NCBI RefSeq assembly: GCF_018449725.1
Contig: NZ_JAAVVC010000020.1
Coordinates: 79,179-143,178 of the forward strand
Reading direction: 5' to 3'
Length of the DNA: 64,000 nucleotides
DNA from: Pseudomonas sp. dw_612
Lineage (GTDB): Bacteria > Pseudomonadota > Gammaproteobacteria > Pseudomonadales > Pseudomonadaceae
The position numbers were made by a program, and so were the translations under genes. The first letter of the stretch is position 1, and each line of letters starts with the position of its first letter. Below the pieces are notes generated by a model that ran no database searches, had not been told where the DNA came from, and saw only the letters and a program-made list of their open reading frames with translations. Shown here piece by piece: positions 7,322 through 15,363 of the stretch.

Positions 7322-8641
7322 TCAGTTCAACTGCAGGGTTGAGTTGAACTGGCTGATCGCATCCACCACGTGCCGCGATCCTTGTTGAATCTCCAGGATC
7401 ACCTCCCCCGCCTCGTTCGCCAGTTCCACGCCTAGCCCGGTTCGGCTCAAGCTCGATTGCATGCTCGACACCGCGCTCAATGACAAATCGTGGTTCTTGC
7501 GCACCACATCGACGATCTCCAGTGTCGCCTGACTGGTGCGTGCCGCCAGGCTGCGGACTTCATCGGCGACCACCGCAAACCCGCGCCCATGCTCCCCGGC
7601 CCGGGCCGCTTCGATGGCGGCGTTGAGTGCCAGCAGGTTGGTCTGGTCGGCAATGCCGCGAATGGTCTGGACGATGGTGCCGATGATGTCGGATTGCTTG
7701 CTCACCGCATCGATGCTCACCGCCGCTTCGTTGAGGTCGCGGGAAATGTCCTGGATGATCTGCACCGTTTGCTGAACCACCTGGGAACCTTTCTGCGCGC
7801 AGGCGTCGTTTTGTACCGAAGTGCTGTGGGCCGATTCTGCGGCGGTTTGCAGGGTCGTGACTTGATGGGTGATGTCGCTGGCGAACTTGACCACTTTGTA
7901 CAACCGACCCTTGCTGTCAAACAACGGGTTGTAGGACGCCTCCAGAAAAACCGTATGACCATGTTTGTCTTTGCGCTCGAAACGGTGCGAGTGGTATTCG
8001 CCGCGATTGAGTGATGCCCAGAACGCCTTGTACTGCGCGGACTCGGCTTCGGCGCGGTGGCAAAACAGACTGTGATGTTGGCCGACCACTTCGTTAAGCG
8101 AGTAGTGCATGGTTTTCAGAAAGTTGTCGTTGGCCGTAATCACGCGCCCGTCCGGAGTGAATTCGATCACGGCCATGGACCGCCCGATGGCCGCGAGCAT
8201 GCTTTCCTCTTCGTGTTCTTTATTGATTCGATCAGTGATGTCAGCGGCCACTTTCATCACACTTCTGACTTGGCGATCCGGCCCGAACACCGGCATGTAA
8301 CTGGCTTCAAGCCAAATCTCCCGACCGGCCTTGTTCAACCGTAGAAAAGCGCCACTGACCGGTTCACCACGGGCCAGGTCACGCCACAACTTGGCGTACT
8401 CCTCGCTGCGATAAAACGCCTCTTCACAAAAGATCCGATGGTGTTTACCGCGCACTTCTTCGACGCTGTAACCCATGGTCGCGCAAAAGTTGTCGTTGGC
8501 ATCGAGCACAATGCCGTCGGGGCTGAATTCGATCATCGCCATCGAGCGACTGACCGCCGCCAACTTGGCATTGGCCTCGGTCAACGCACAGTTGAAACGT
8601 TCGATCTCCAGCAGGTCAGCCTTGTGATGTAGGTTAAACAT
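7322..8641 (-). CDS. Soluble PAS-PAS methyl-accepting chemotaxis protein (BdlA-like)
   Basis: Cytoplasmic chemoreceptor-type protein of 439 residues. Two PAS domains lie at about residues 26-130 and 148-255, each starting with an SMA(M/V)IEF(S/T)PDG motif and ending in a PAC-like ASYMPVF/ASYNPLF segment. The methyl-accepting signalling domain (about 270-430) has the CheA/CheW hairpin tip IADQTNLLALNAAIEAARAG. No membrane helix or signal peptide is visible. This is the layout of P. aeruginosa BdlA, which controls biofilm dispersal, and of Aer-like sensors. The ligand or cofactor is unknown. The signalling domain is short compared with membrane receptors. An unusually long leader lies upstream (8642-9072). 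Confidence 0.88.
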   Translation of the reverse strand: MFNLHHKADLLEIERFNCALTEANAKLAAVSRSMAMIEFSPDGIVLDANDNFCATMGYSVEEVRGKHHRIFCEEAFYRSEEYAKLWRDLARGEPVSGAFLRLNKAGREIWLEASYMPVFGPDRQVRSVMKVAADITDRINKEHEEESMLAAIGRSMAVIEFTPDGRVITANDNFLKTMHYSLNEVVGQHHSLFCHRAEAESAQYKAFWASLNRGEYHSHRFERKDKHGHTVFLEASYNPLFDSKGRLYKVVKFASDITHQVTTLQTAAESAHSTSVQNDACAQKGSQVVQQTVQIIQDISRDLNEAAVSIDAVSKQSDIIGTIVQTIRGIADQTNLLALNAAIEAARAGEHGRGFAVVADEVRSLAARTSQATLEIVDVVRKNHDLSLSAVSSMQSSLSRTGLGVELANEAGEVILEIQQGSRHVVDAISQFNSTLQLN

Positions 8642-9072
8642 GGTTCTATCACCTTTAGCGCGGTTTTTTGATTGATGAAAGTTCTTGGTCTTTCAAGATC
8701 CACCACTACGTTCCACGGAACAGGCACACGCATCCCTCCACAGGAAGGATTGGTCAGGTGATAAATGATGTTCAATCGGAGAGTCCATGTAGCAACGCTC
8801 TTATCAAGGCATCCTTCTCTTGATAGCCCGGCGGGGCCAACCCTAACTTTTTAGCAAGTAACTCCATTTACCGCACCGCTCCTTGTTGTTCAGTGTCGAT
8901 GCCTTGGGTTGCGCACTCTTGGGGCTTTTTTCGGGCTTGCGCAGCGGTCGCGAATCCTTGATATGGCGACCGACATCGCTAGTTACGAGTGAGCATAGAC
9001 AGCGACCTGCAGGACGCAAGGCCACTAGTCGGCCAGTATTGAGGACAAAATCGGTTCAGCATCCGAGGCGGA
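8642..9072. other. Long non-coding leader/intergenic region upstream of the PAS chemoreceptor
   Basis: There are 431 bases between the chemoreceptor start and the stop of the LysR gene. Frames here are short and unsupported. On the minus strand it holds a hairpin at 8802-8825 (7-bp arms TATCAAG/CTTGATA) whose loop contains AAGGATG, a GGA motif of the type bound by RsmA/RsmE, and a small GTTCCRYGGAAC palindrome at 8711-8722. A structured 5' untranslated region is possible. Nothing else is recognised. Confidence 0.4.
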
Positions 9073-9945
9073 TTATTGATCGGCCAGCATGCCCAGCAAT
9101 GCCTGGACGGCTGCCGACGGCGCCTTGTGCGCCGGCACGACCAAGGCAAATTCGCGTTCGATGCGCGGCGTCAGCGCAAGGATCCGCAAGCCCTGGCGAT
9201 TGGTCGGCAGTGTCATTTCGGGCACCACGCTCACGCCGATGTTTTCCCGCACCAGGGTGAACGCGCTGCTCCACTCACGGACCTCGGCCCGCACGTCCAG
9301 CAGTTGCAATCCGGCGTCGGCCGCCAGGCTGCGGGCGTTGGTCGAACAACCGCCAGTGGCCAACACAAAGGGTTGCGTCACCAATTGCGCAAGGTTGATG
9401 CCGTCGTCGGTCGTGCCGCGCGCCAAGGGATGGCCGCCGGGCAGCACCGCCACCCAGGCATCGCGCCCCAAGCGCCCGACATTGCGCTCGGGCGCCGGGT
9501 TCAACACCACGCCAACGTCCACCAGCCCGGCTTCGAGCAGCGTTTCCACTTCGTCGTCGCTGACCTCCAGGGCCACCACTTGAATGCCCGGGTAAAGCCG
9601 ATTGAACTGGCGCAACAGCGGCGGCAGGAATGTCGCCAGCACCATCGGAAAACTGGCCAGGCGAATGCTCCCGCGCTGGACGTCTTTGGCGGCGTCGACG
9701 GTGCTGCGAATGGTTTCCAGGGCGCCGAGCATGGTGCGCGCCTGCTCGATCACCGGCAGGCCGATGGCGGTCGGCAGGGTCTGGCGGTTTTCCCGGCTGA
9801 ACAGTTGAACGCCCAACGTTTCTTCAATCAGCGCCAGCGCCTGGCTGGCACCGGACTGCGTCATGCCGACCCGCTCGGCCGCCCGGGTAATGTTGCCGGT
9901 ATCGGCCACCGCCACCACCATTCGCCAATGCATCAGATTCATCAT
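9073..9945 (-). CDS. LysR-family transcriptional regulator
   Basis: DNA-binding regulator of 290 residues. The winged helix-turn-helix is at about residues 3-62 (RAAERVGMTQSGASQALALI), followed by a two-lobed effector-binding domain from about residue 90 (GSIRLASFPMVLATFLPPLL). It is divergent from the gstA-type gene across a 99-bp gap, the usual LysR arrangement, so that GST is the likely target. The effector is unknown. The start is either of two adjacent ATGs (MMNLMHW); the upstream one is used. Confidence 0.9.
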   Translation of the reverse strand: MMNLMHWRMVVAVADTGNITRAAERVGMTQSGASQALALIEETLGVQLFSRENRQTLPTAIGLPVIEQARTMLGALETIRSTVDAAKDVQRGSIRLASFPMVLATFLPPLLRQFNRLYPGIQVVALEVSDDEVETLLEAGLVDVGVVLNPAPERNVGRLGRDAWVAVLPGGHPLARGTTDDGINLAQLVTQPFVLATGGCSTNARSLAADAGLQLLDVRAEVREWSSAFTLVRENIGVSVVPEMTLPTNRQGLRILALTPRIEREFALVVPAHKAPSAAVQALLGMLADQ

Positions 9946-10044
9946 GGCAGTAGCTGTCCTTATGGCACTTTTCTGAAAGATTAATTTTACGAAGCCCGGC
10001 GCGCACTATGACACTGGCGCAAATCCCCAACCAGAGCCCTGCCC

Positions 10045-10647
10045 ATGAAGTTGTATTACGCCCCGCACGCCTGCTCGATGGCGCCGCACATTGTGCTGCG
10101 CGAACTGGGTCTGCCCTTCGCCTTGATTCGTGTCGATAACAGCACCAAGCAAACCGCCGCCGGTGAGGACTTCCTCGCGATCAATCCCAAGGGTTATGTC
10201 GCGACGTTGCAACTGGACAACGGCCAGGTGCTGACCGAAGGCCCGGCGATCCTGCAATACCTGGCCGACCTGCGGCCCGAGGCGAATCTGGCACCGGCCA
10301 ACGGCACGTTCGAGCGGGTGCGGTTGCAGGAATGGCTGAACTTCGTTTCGACCGAGATTCATGGCGGGCTCGGTTGGCTGTTCAATGCGCAGGTTCCCGA
10401 GGAGGTGAAGACGCTGATCAAGGAGAAATTGTTCAAGCGTTTTGCGGTGTTGGTTCGCACGCTGGAGCAGCAGGATTATTTGCTGGCAGGTGAGTTTAGC
10501 GTGGTGGATGCGTATTTGTTTACGGTGCTGCGCTGGACGTCGGTATTCGGGATTGATTTGGAGCAGTGGCCGGCGTTGGCTCGGTTTCAGGCAAGGATTG
10601 ATCAGCGCCCGGCGGTGAAGGCAGCGTTGGCGGCAGAAGCGGTGTAG
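10045..10647 (+). CDS. gstA: Glutathione transferase, beta class
   Basis: Cytosolic (possibly partly periplasmic) glutathione transferase of 200 residues. It begins MKLYYAPHACSMAPHI; beta-class bacterial GSTs of this kind use the cysteine at position 10 for mixed disulfide formation with glutathione. The segment KGYVATLQLDNGQVLTEGPA contains the cis-Pro region (usually VP; here VATL) and the gamma-glutamyl-binding TEGPAI. Length is as in E. coli GstA. It is transcribed away from a LysR regulator and ends at a head-out REP pair. The absence of the usual proline before the TL residues is a small deviation. Confidence 0.88.
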   Translation: MKLYYAPHACSMAPHIVLRELGLPFALIRVDNSTKQTAAGEDFLAINPKGYVATLQLDNGQVLTEGPAILQYLADLRPEANLAPANGTFERVRLQEWLNFVSTEIHGGLGWLFNAQVPEEVKTLIKEKLFKRFAVLVRTLEQQDYLLAGEFSVVDAYLFTVLRWTSVFGIDLEQWPALARFQARIDQRPAVKAALAAEAV

Positions 10648-10659
10648 GGCTGGAGGTTA

Positions 10660-10754
10660 TTCGCGAGCAAGCCCGCTCCCACAGGGGGATCTTCGGCGGA
10701 CACAACATTTGTGAACACCAGAAATCCAATGTGGGAGCGGGCTTGCTCGCGAAG
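10660..10754. repeat. REP pair, family I, outward arrangement
   Basis: The arms are in the order TTCGCGAGCAAGCCCGCTCC then GTGGGAGCGGGCTTGCTCGC, the reverse of the common 90-bp REPIN, with a spacer of about 45 bp. It lies between convergent genes. Confidence 0.85.
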
Positions 10755-10790
10755 GCTATCTGACAAACACCGCTGAAGCATCAGGCAAAC

Positions 10791-11804
10791 CTACAAACTC
10801 CCACTCACCTTGCTCGCCACATCCCCCGGTACCCAGCCCTTCCACACCTGCGGCTGATCACGCAAAAACGCTTCGGCGACCTGGCGCGGTTGCTGACGTT
10901 TTTCGCTCATCTGCGCCAGGGTCTGGTTCAGCAGATCAATCGGCAAATCGACCTTTTCGAAGAACGCCACCAGGTCCGGGTATTGGGTCTTGAACGGTGC
11001 GGACACGCCAATCGCCAATTTCGCCGGCATGGAGCGGGTGCCTTTCGGATGCGGGTTGTTGGCGTCAGCCAGGGTTTTCCAGGCTTCGGCATCGAACGCC
11101 GGCTCGTCGAGTTTCACCAGTTTGAAGCGACCCAACAACGGCGTCGGCGACCAGTAGTAGAACAGCACCGGTTTGCCACGGCGGATCGACGAGGCGACTT
11201 CGGCATCCAATGCCGCGCCCGAACCGGTGCGGAAGTTGACGTAGTCAGCGGTCAGGTCATAGGCCTTGAGTTTCTGGCTGTTGACGATCTCCGAGGTCCA
11301 GCCAGTAGGGCTGTTGAGGAAACGGCCACGGCTCGGGTCTTCCGGGTCGCGGAACACGTCTTTGTAGCGGGGCAGGTCGGCGACGGATTTCAGTTCCGGG
11401 GCCAACGGTTTGATCCCGCGTTCCGGATCACCCTTGATCACGTATTCCGGCACCCACCAGCCTTCGGTGGCGCCTTTGACGGTATCGCCGAGGCCGAACA
11501 CTTTGCCCTCGTTCGACGCCTTGACCCACGCCGGACTGCGCCCGGCCCACTCCTCACCGATCACCTGGATATCGTTTTTGGCCAGCGCCGCTTCGAGGCT
11601 GACGGTGCTGCCCGGCAAGGTGTCGGTCGGGTAGCCGTAACCTTTCTCGACGATCAGGCGCAGGACTTCGGTGATGAAGCTGCCGCTTTCCCACGTGATG
11701 TCGCCAAAGTGAATCGGCGCGGCTTTTTCGGTGGCGGAAGCGTGGGTAGCCATCAGGCTCAGGGCCAGCAGCGAACTGCCGAGCAGGGTTTTGATCGATC
11801 TCAT
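10791..11804 (-). CDS. Quaternary-amine/osmoprotectant ABC transporter substrate-binding protein
   Basis: Periplasmic binding protein of 337 residues with a clear Sec signal peptide (cleavage near ATHASA/TEKAA, residue 24-25). The mature part has the OpuAC/ProX-like pattern: ESGSFITEVLRLIVEKGYGY, then a long body with WVPEYVIKGDPERGIKP, and KPVLFYYWSPTPLLGRFKLV near the hinge. Expected ligands are choline, betaine, carnitine or related amines. No permease or ATPase gene is adjacent, so it must use a transporter encoded elsewhere. Its ATG overlaps the stop of the ECF sigma gene (ATGA), implying translational coupling with a regulator, which is unusual. Confidence 0.88.
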   Translation of the reverse strand: MRSIKTLLGSSLLALSLMATHASATEKAAPIHFGDITWESGSFITEVLRLIVEKGYGYPTDTLPGSTVSLEAALAKNDIQVIGEEWAGRSPAWVKASNEGKVFGLGDTVKGATEGWWVPEYVIKGDPERGIKPLAPELKSVADLPRYKDVFRDPEDPSRGRFLNSPTGWTSEIVNSQKLKAYDLTADYVNFRTGSGAALDAEVASSIRRGKPVLFYYWSPTPLLGRFKLVKLDEPAFDAEAWKTLADANNPHPKGTRSMPAKLAIGVSAPFKTQYPDLVAFFEKVDLPIDLLNQTLAQMSEKRQQPRQVAEAFLRDQPQVWKGWVPGDVASKVSGSL

Positions 11805-12343
11805 GCAGACCTCTGGGTCGTTCTATTTAGGGGTTCATTGGCGCTGTGCTGCGCGCACAAGGCGTGGGAGCGCGTCATGTAGACGCTGACCGAACGCTGA
11901 GAAATGCCCAGCTCGGCGGCGATTTGCGGGTAGGTCAAACCGTCGATACGCGACAACAGAAACGTCGCCCGGACCTTGCCTGGCAAACGTTCAAGGGTAC
12001 GGTCGAGACCGTGCAAAACCTGGGTCAGTTGCAGCCATGTTTCGGGCGACTGCGCCTGTTCGGGCTCAAGTGGCTGCCATTGTTCGAGGTGCCGACGCTC
12101 CAGGTCCCGGCGGCGCCAGAGCTGATAGATCAGGCGCTGGGCGATGGTGGTCAGCAAGGCACGGGGCTCGCGAATCGGCGTCAGCCCCGGGGATTCGAGT
12201 AATTGCACGAAGGTTTCAGAAGCGATGTCTTCGACGCTGGCACTGGCGCCCAACTGCTGACGCAACCGAGCGCACAGCCAGGCGTAATGCGCGCGGAACA
12301 ATCCGCCCATGTGGTTGCGATGGGAAAGGTCGGCGCCGGACAT
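11801..12343 (-). CDS. ECF-type RNA polymerase sigma factor, FecI-like, orphan
   Basis: Sigma-70 family factor of 180 residues. Region 2 is at about residues 15-85 (HYAWLCARLRQQLGASASVE, then ASETFVQLLES). Region 4 is at about 115-168 (LPGKVRATFLLSRIDGLTYP, then the helix-turn-helix ending QRSVSVYMTRS). The ATG at 12343 has TTGGAG seven bases upstream. FecI-like factors normally sit beside a FecR anti-sigma and a TonB receptor; neither is present here. Instead the reading frame overlaps an ABC substrate-binding gene by ATGA. Target promoters and the activating signal are unknown. Confidence 0.85.
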   Translation of the reverse strand: MSGADLSHRNHMGGLFRAHYAWLCARLRQQLGASASVEDIASETFVQLLESPGLTPIREPRALLTTIAQRLIYQLWRRRDLERRHLEQWQPLEPEQAQSPETWLQLTQVLHGLDRTLERLPGKVRATFLLSRIDGLTYPQIAAELGISQRSVSVYMTRSHALCAQHSANEPLNRTTQRSA

Positions 12344-12470
12344 AGGGGCTCCAAGGGTTAGGGGGTCGCTGAATGTCCGGTGATCCGGTGGCGCGATTCT
12401 AGCCGGGGATCCTTATTCTTTAATAATACTTAAAAGGCATTTTTATATTCGATTATGGAATTTATAGGTG

Positions 12471-12580
12471 CAAGATCAAAAGATCGCAGCCTTCGGCAGC
12501 TCCTACGGGGGGATTGGTGTTCGACGAGGGATTGGCGTAGTACCTGTAGGAGCTGCCGAAGGCTGCGATCTTTTGATCTT
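12471..12580. repeat. REP pair, family II, outward arrangement
   Basis: Arms in the order GATCAAAAGATCGCAGCCTT then TGTAGGAGCTGCCGAAGG, opposite to the REPIN orientation. It separates the sigma gene from the PhnD-like gene. Confidence 0.8.
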
Positions 12581-12587
12581 TTTTCAC

Positions 12588-13379
12588 CTAACGCAACCGC
12601 CCGTAGCCCAACGCCTCGGCTTCCTGCTGGTAATCGAGCACCACCTGATAGTCGCTCTGCGTCGCGGGCAAGACTTCTTGCAGACCGAGGATTTCAGCCA
12701 CGTCCGGCAACTCGCGCAACGTCTCGTTCATCACCCGTCGAAGCGCCTCGATCTGCTCATCGCTGGCGCTCGCGGCGGTGATGTAGGGCAAGGTCGGGCT
12801 GAACGCGCTTCGGGCAACGACGCGCAGGCCGGCCACTTCCGCTTCGGCGTGCCGCGCGAGGTAGGCGAAGGTCACGCTGTCGATGGCGGCCAGGTCGGCC
12901 CGGTCTTCGCGCAACCAACGCAGACTTTCGCGGTGAGCGCCGCTGATGCCGACGCTGGTGAAGAACTGGCCGTCGCGGTGCAGCGGCGCCAGTCGATGGC
13001 GCAGCAAGTTCATGCCGCTATTGGAACCTTCGTCATTGATCACCCCGCGACTGTTGTGAAACGCCGGCAGCGTGCGACGAGGATCGTCGGCGCGGCTGAG
13101 CAGCAGGCTGCAATGATTGCCGCCATTGCTGTCCGGCAATTCGTAACGCGGACGGCCGACGACCCGGACCTGACCACGCAACAGGGTCATCAGCGGGTAG
13201 CCGCAGGTTTGCGTCAGCAGCAGGTTTGGGGAGCGCCAGAGGTCGGGCAGCGACAGGCCTTCGGCGCTTTGGCGGGTGACGCCGAGCCGCTCAAGGATGC
13301 GCGTCAGCCAGCGTTCGTTGGCCTGACGGATGGGCTCGGGGGCGGTGTACATCAGTAGCTCGGCGATTTTTGCTGTCAT
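12588..13379 (-). CDS. PhnD-like phosphate/phosphonate-type binding protein, no signal peptide
   Basis: Protein of 263 residues resembling the PhnD/phosphonate-binding family: SPNLLLTQTCGYPLMTLLRG near residue 60 (a C-G-Y-P-L hallmark of short stand-alone homologues), DEGSNSGMNLLRH in the ligand-site region (SNSGMN is the classic pocket motif), then AIDSVTFAYLARH. A GGGA ribosome site precedes the ATG at 13379; a longer frame from 13400 is possible. Neither start gives a signal peptide, so the protein seems cytoplasmic. No ABC permease or ATPase neighbours exist. The ligand is unknown. Confidence 0.75.
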   Translation of the reverse strand: MTAKIAELLMYTAPEPIRQANERWLTRILERLGVTRQSAEGLSLPDLWRSPNLLLTQTCGYPLMTLLRGQVRVVGRPRYELPDSNGGNHCSLLLSRADDPRRTLPAFHNSRGVINDEGSNSGMNLLRHRLAPLHRDGQFFTSVGISGAHRESLRWLREDRADLAAIDSVTFAYLARHAEAEVAGLRVVARSAFSPTLPYITAASASDEQIEALRRVMNETLRELPDVAEILGLQEVLPATQSDYQVVLDYQQEAEALGYGRLR

Positions 13380-13409
13380 CAAATTATTCCCATCCAACAA
13401 TGAACCCCA

Positions 13410-13499
13410 TGTGGGAGCGGGCTTGCTCGCGAAAGCGGTGTGTCAGGCACCCTTTCTGTCGACTGACACACCGCCTTCGCGAGCAAGCCCGCTCCCACA
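13410..13499. repeat. REPIN, family I, 90 bp
   Basis: TGTGGGAGCGGGCTTGCTCG and its complement around a GTGTGTCAG...CTGACACACC inner palindrome. It sits between the PhnD-like and desaturase genes, which are both on the minus strand. Confidence 0.9.
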
Positions 13500-13514
13500 G
13501 GGGATCACTGTTAA

Positions 13515-14456
13515 TCAATGAAATGGATGTTGCGGGCTGTCAACCGCCCTGACTCCATGTAACCGCCACAACTGCCCATAACCCTGCACCAAAAACCCGC
13601 CACTGCGCGCCAGCCATTGCTCGCGACGTGCCTGATAAGCCTTGGGCAAGTCATACCAGGGCAGGCTCGGCAAATCGTGATGCACCAGATGCAGGTTGTT
13701 GTTCAGGAACAGCCAGCTCCACAGCCACGACGCTTCATTGAGCACGGTCCGTTGCTCGGGTTGGGCGCTGGGCCGGTGTTCATAGTAGGAGCGAATCATG
13801 GCAATCGACAGCGCCGGCACGCTGATCAGCAGCACGTAATGCCACACCGGCAACGCGCTGTAGCGGGCGATGAAGGCCAACATCAACACGGTGAGCGTGC
13901 CGTGGGTCAGCCACATCAACCAGGCCTGGCGCTCGCCCGCGCGCAGGCGTCGCAGTTCCTTGCGCGCCAGGGCTTGCAACGCCATCGGCGCGCCAACCGT
14001 AACGCGCCCCAACACGGTCTTGTTCAGCCGGTGCAGCGCCTGTTTGAACACGGAACTGCGCTGCCAGTGCCTGGCGCTGAGGTAACGGCTTTCCGGGTCG
14101 CGACCGGGGACGGTCAGGTCTTCGTCGTGGTGATGCAGCAAATGGCTGTTGCGATAGAGGGTGTAGGGAAACCACACCGCAAACGGTGCATAACCGAGGA
14201 ATTTGTTCAGCGCCAGCCAGCGGGTGGGATGACCGTGGAGCAATTCGTGCTGCACCGACAACCAGAGCACCACCAAGGGGATCAGCAACGCCGTGCTCCA
14301 CCAAAGTCCCAAGCGTTCACTGTTCAGGACGATGCTGAACCAGCCGACGTACACACCGATCAGCAACAACCACGTCGGCCACTCGGTGCGAGCGGTCAGG
14401 CGTTGGCGCAGGGTGTCGATTTCTGCTCGATGGGCGGCGTCGAAGTAATGGGACAT
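13515..14456 (-). CDS. Membrane fatty acid desaturase family protein
   Basis: Di-iron membrane enzyme of 313 residues. Three histidine clusters are visible: HELLH at residues 70-74, HLLHHH at 105-110, and HLVHH near residue 255. The pairs of hydrophobic helices between them match the family. The reaction expected is oxygen-dependent insertion of a double bond or a hydroxylation on an acyl chain, in the inner membrane. The first His cluster (HELLHGHPTR) resembles the FADS group near beta-carotene hydroxylase/DesA-like proteins. It is a single gene flanked by REPINs on both sides. The substrate is not deducible. Confidence 0.87.
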   Translation of the reverse strand: MSHYFDAAHRAEIDTLRQRLTARTEWPTWLLLIGVYVGWFSIVLNSERLGLWWSTALLIPLVVLWLSVQHELLHGHPTRWLALNKFLGYAPFAVWFPYTLYRNSHLLHHHDEDLTVPGRDPESRYLSARHWQRSSVFKQALHRLNKTVLGRVTVGAPMALQALARKELRRLRAGERQAWLMWLTHGTLTVLMLAFIARYSALPVWHYVLLISVPALSIAMIRSYYEHRPSAQPEQRTVLNEASWLWSWLFLNNNLHLVHHDLPSLPWYDLPKAYQARREQWLARSGGFLVQGYGQLWRLHGVRAVDSPQHPFH

Positions 14457-14542
14457 GGCGTTGCTCAGAACGGGACTTGTCCCTCTCTGTGCAACAACGT
14501 GGGGAAATCTTGCAGATTATTTTCTTGATTCAACACTGCCCC

Positions 14543-14627
14543 TGTAGGAGCTGCCGAAGGCTGCGATCTTTTGACTCTGGTTTTTTAAATCAAGATCAAA
14601 AGATCGCAGCCTTCGGCAGCTCCTACA
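14543..14627. repeat. REPIN, family II, 85 bp
   Basis: Inverted pair beginning TGTAGGAGCTGCCGAAGG and ending CCTACA, upstream of the desaturase and downstream of the Lys-rich small gene. Confidence 0.85.
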
Positions 14628-14650
14628 GGGAGTACAGGGTGACTTGGCCA

Positions 14651-14761
14651 TTAGTGCCCGAACACATCCACCTTCTTGGCCTTCTTGTCCGCGCGCTTTT
14701 CATCGGCGGTTTTTGCCGGTTTTTTCTTTGCCGCTTTCTTTGAATCCATGCCTTTGGCCAT
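14651..14761 (-). CDS. Small lysine-rich protein (36 residues)
   Basis: Short basic protein beginning MAKGMDSKKAAKKKPAK and ending KKAKKVDVFGH. The ATG at 14761 has GGAG eight bases upstream; longer in-frame starts at 14779 and 14875 lack good sites. About 40 percent of the residues are Lys or Arg, suggesting nucleic-acid or ribosome association, but this is inference. The defined C-terminal VDVFGH tail argues against a random frame. It is divergent from the GNAT gene. Confidence 0.55.
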   Translation of the reverse strand: MAKGMDSKKAAKKKPAKTADEKRADKKAKKVDVFGH

Positions 14762-14864
14762 GATACGTACTCCACTCATACGGGATGTGAAGTCAGGTAT
14801 ACACCTATCGCGCCGCCCGCGTTCTTTTATAATCGCCGGCCTAGCCAATCGACAGCTCAAGCCC

Positions 14865-15302
14865 ATGCCAGACACTCAGTACGCTTTGCTCGACGAGCCG
14901 TTATGGCCGTTGATGAACAAGTTTTACCGCGCCCACCAATCGCCGATGAAAGCGGTGCGTGATGCGCAATTGTGGGTTGCCCGGCGCGGGGAAATTGTCG
15001 CGGCATTGTGTCTGCGGCCGGTGGCGGGCGGGCATTGGTTGACGGGGTTGTTCGTCGATCCCGCGTGCCGTGAACAAGGCATCGCCGCCGCGCTGATCGC
15101 TGAAGCGGTCAAGGGCCTCGACAGCCCGGTCTGGTTGTATTGCCATCCGGACTTGCGCGGGTTTTACGAGCGCCGGGGTTTTACTGTCGACCCGCAGATG
15201 CCCTACGCCATGGTCGAACGCCTGAGCCGTTACGCCCGCAGCAAACCGATGATCGCCATGGGCTTAGAACCGTTGGTGAGGTCGACCGACAATAATGTGT
15301 GA
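14865..15302 (+). CDS. GNAT-family N-acetyltransferase
   Basis: Small acetyltransferase of 145 residues. The acetyl-CoA-binding motif A is at about residues 63-90 (LTGLFVDPACREQGIAAALI), followed by LYCHPDLRGFYERRGFTVDP, the usual C-terminal beta-bulge and helix. The ATG at 14865 gives the normal family length; the frame open from 14676 would overlap the opposite-strand small gene. A TATAAT hexamer at 14828-14833 lies 32 bp before the start and is a good -10 element. The substrate is unknown. Confidence 0.85.
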   Translation: MPDTQYALLDEPLWPLMNKFYRAHQSPMKAVRDAQLWVARRGEIVAALCLRPVAGGHWLTGLFVDPACREQGIAAALIAEAVKGLDSPVWLYCHPDLRGFYERRGFTVDPQMPYAMVERLSRYARSKPMIAMGLEPLVRSTDNNV

Positions 15303-15363
15303 TCGGCCCTCGATGGCTGCGTGCTAGCCTCGGGATCGACTTCGACTTCGCCAAGGACGCTCC

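Noticed and set aside
8843..9025. 60-codon minus-strand frame in the chemoreceptor leader region
   Set aside because: No ribosome site and no recognisable composition or family.
14676..14864. N-terminal extension of the GNAT gene
   Set aside because: It would overlap the opposite Lys-rich gene and the -10 element; the ATG at 14865 gives the normal family length.
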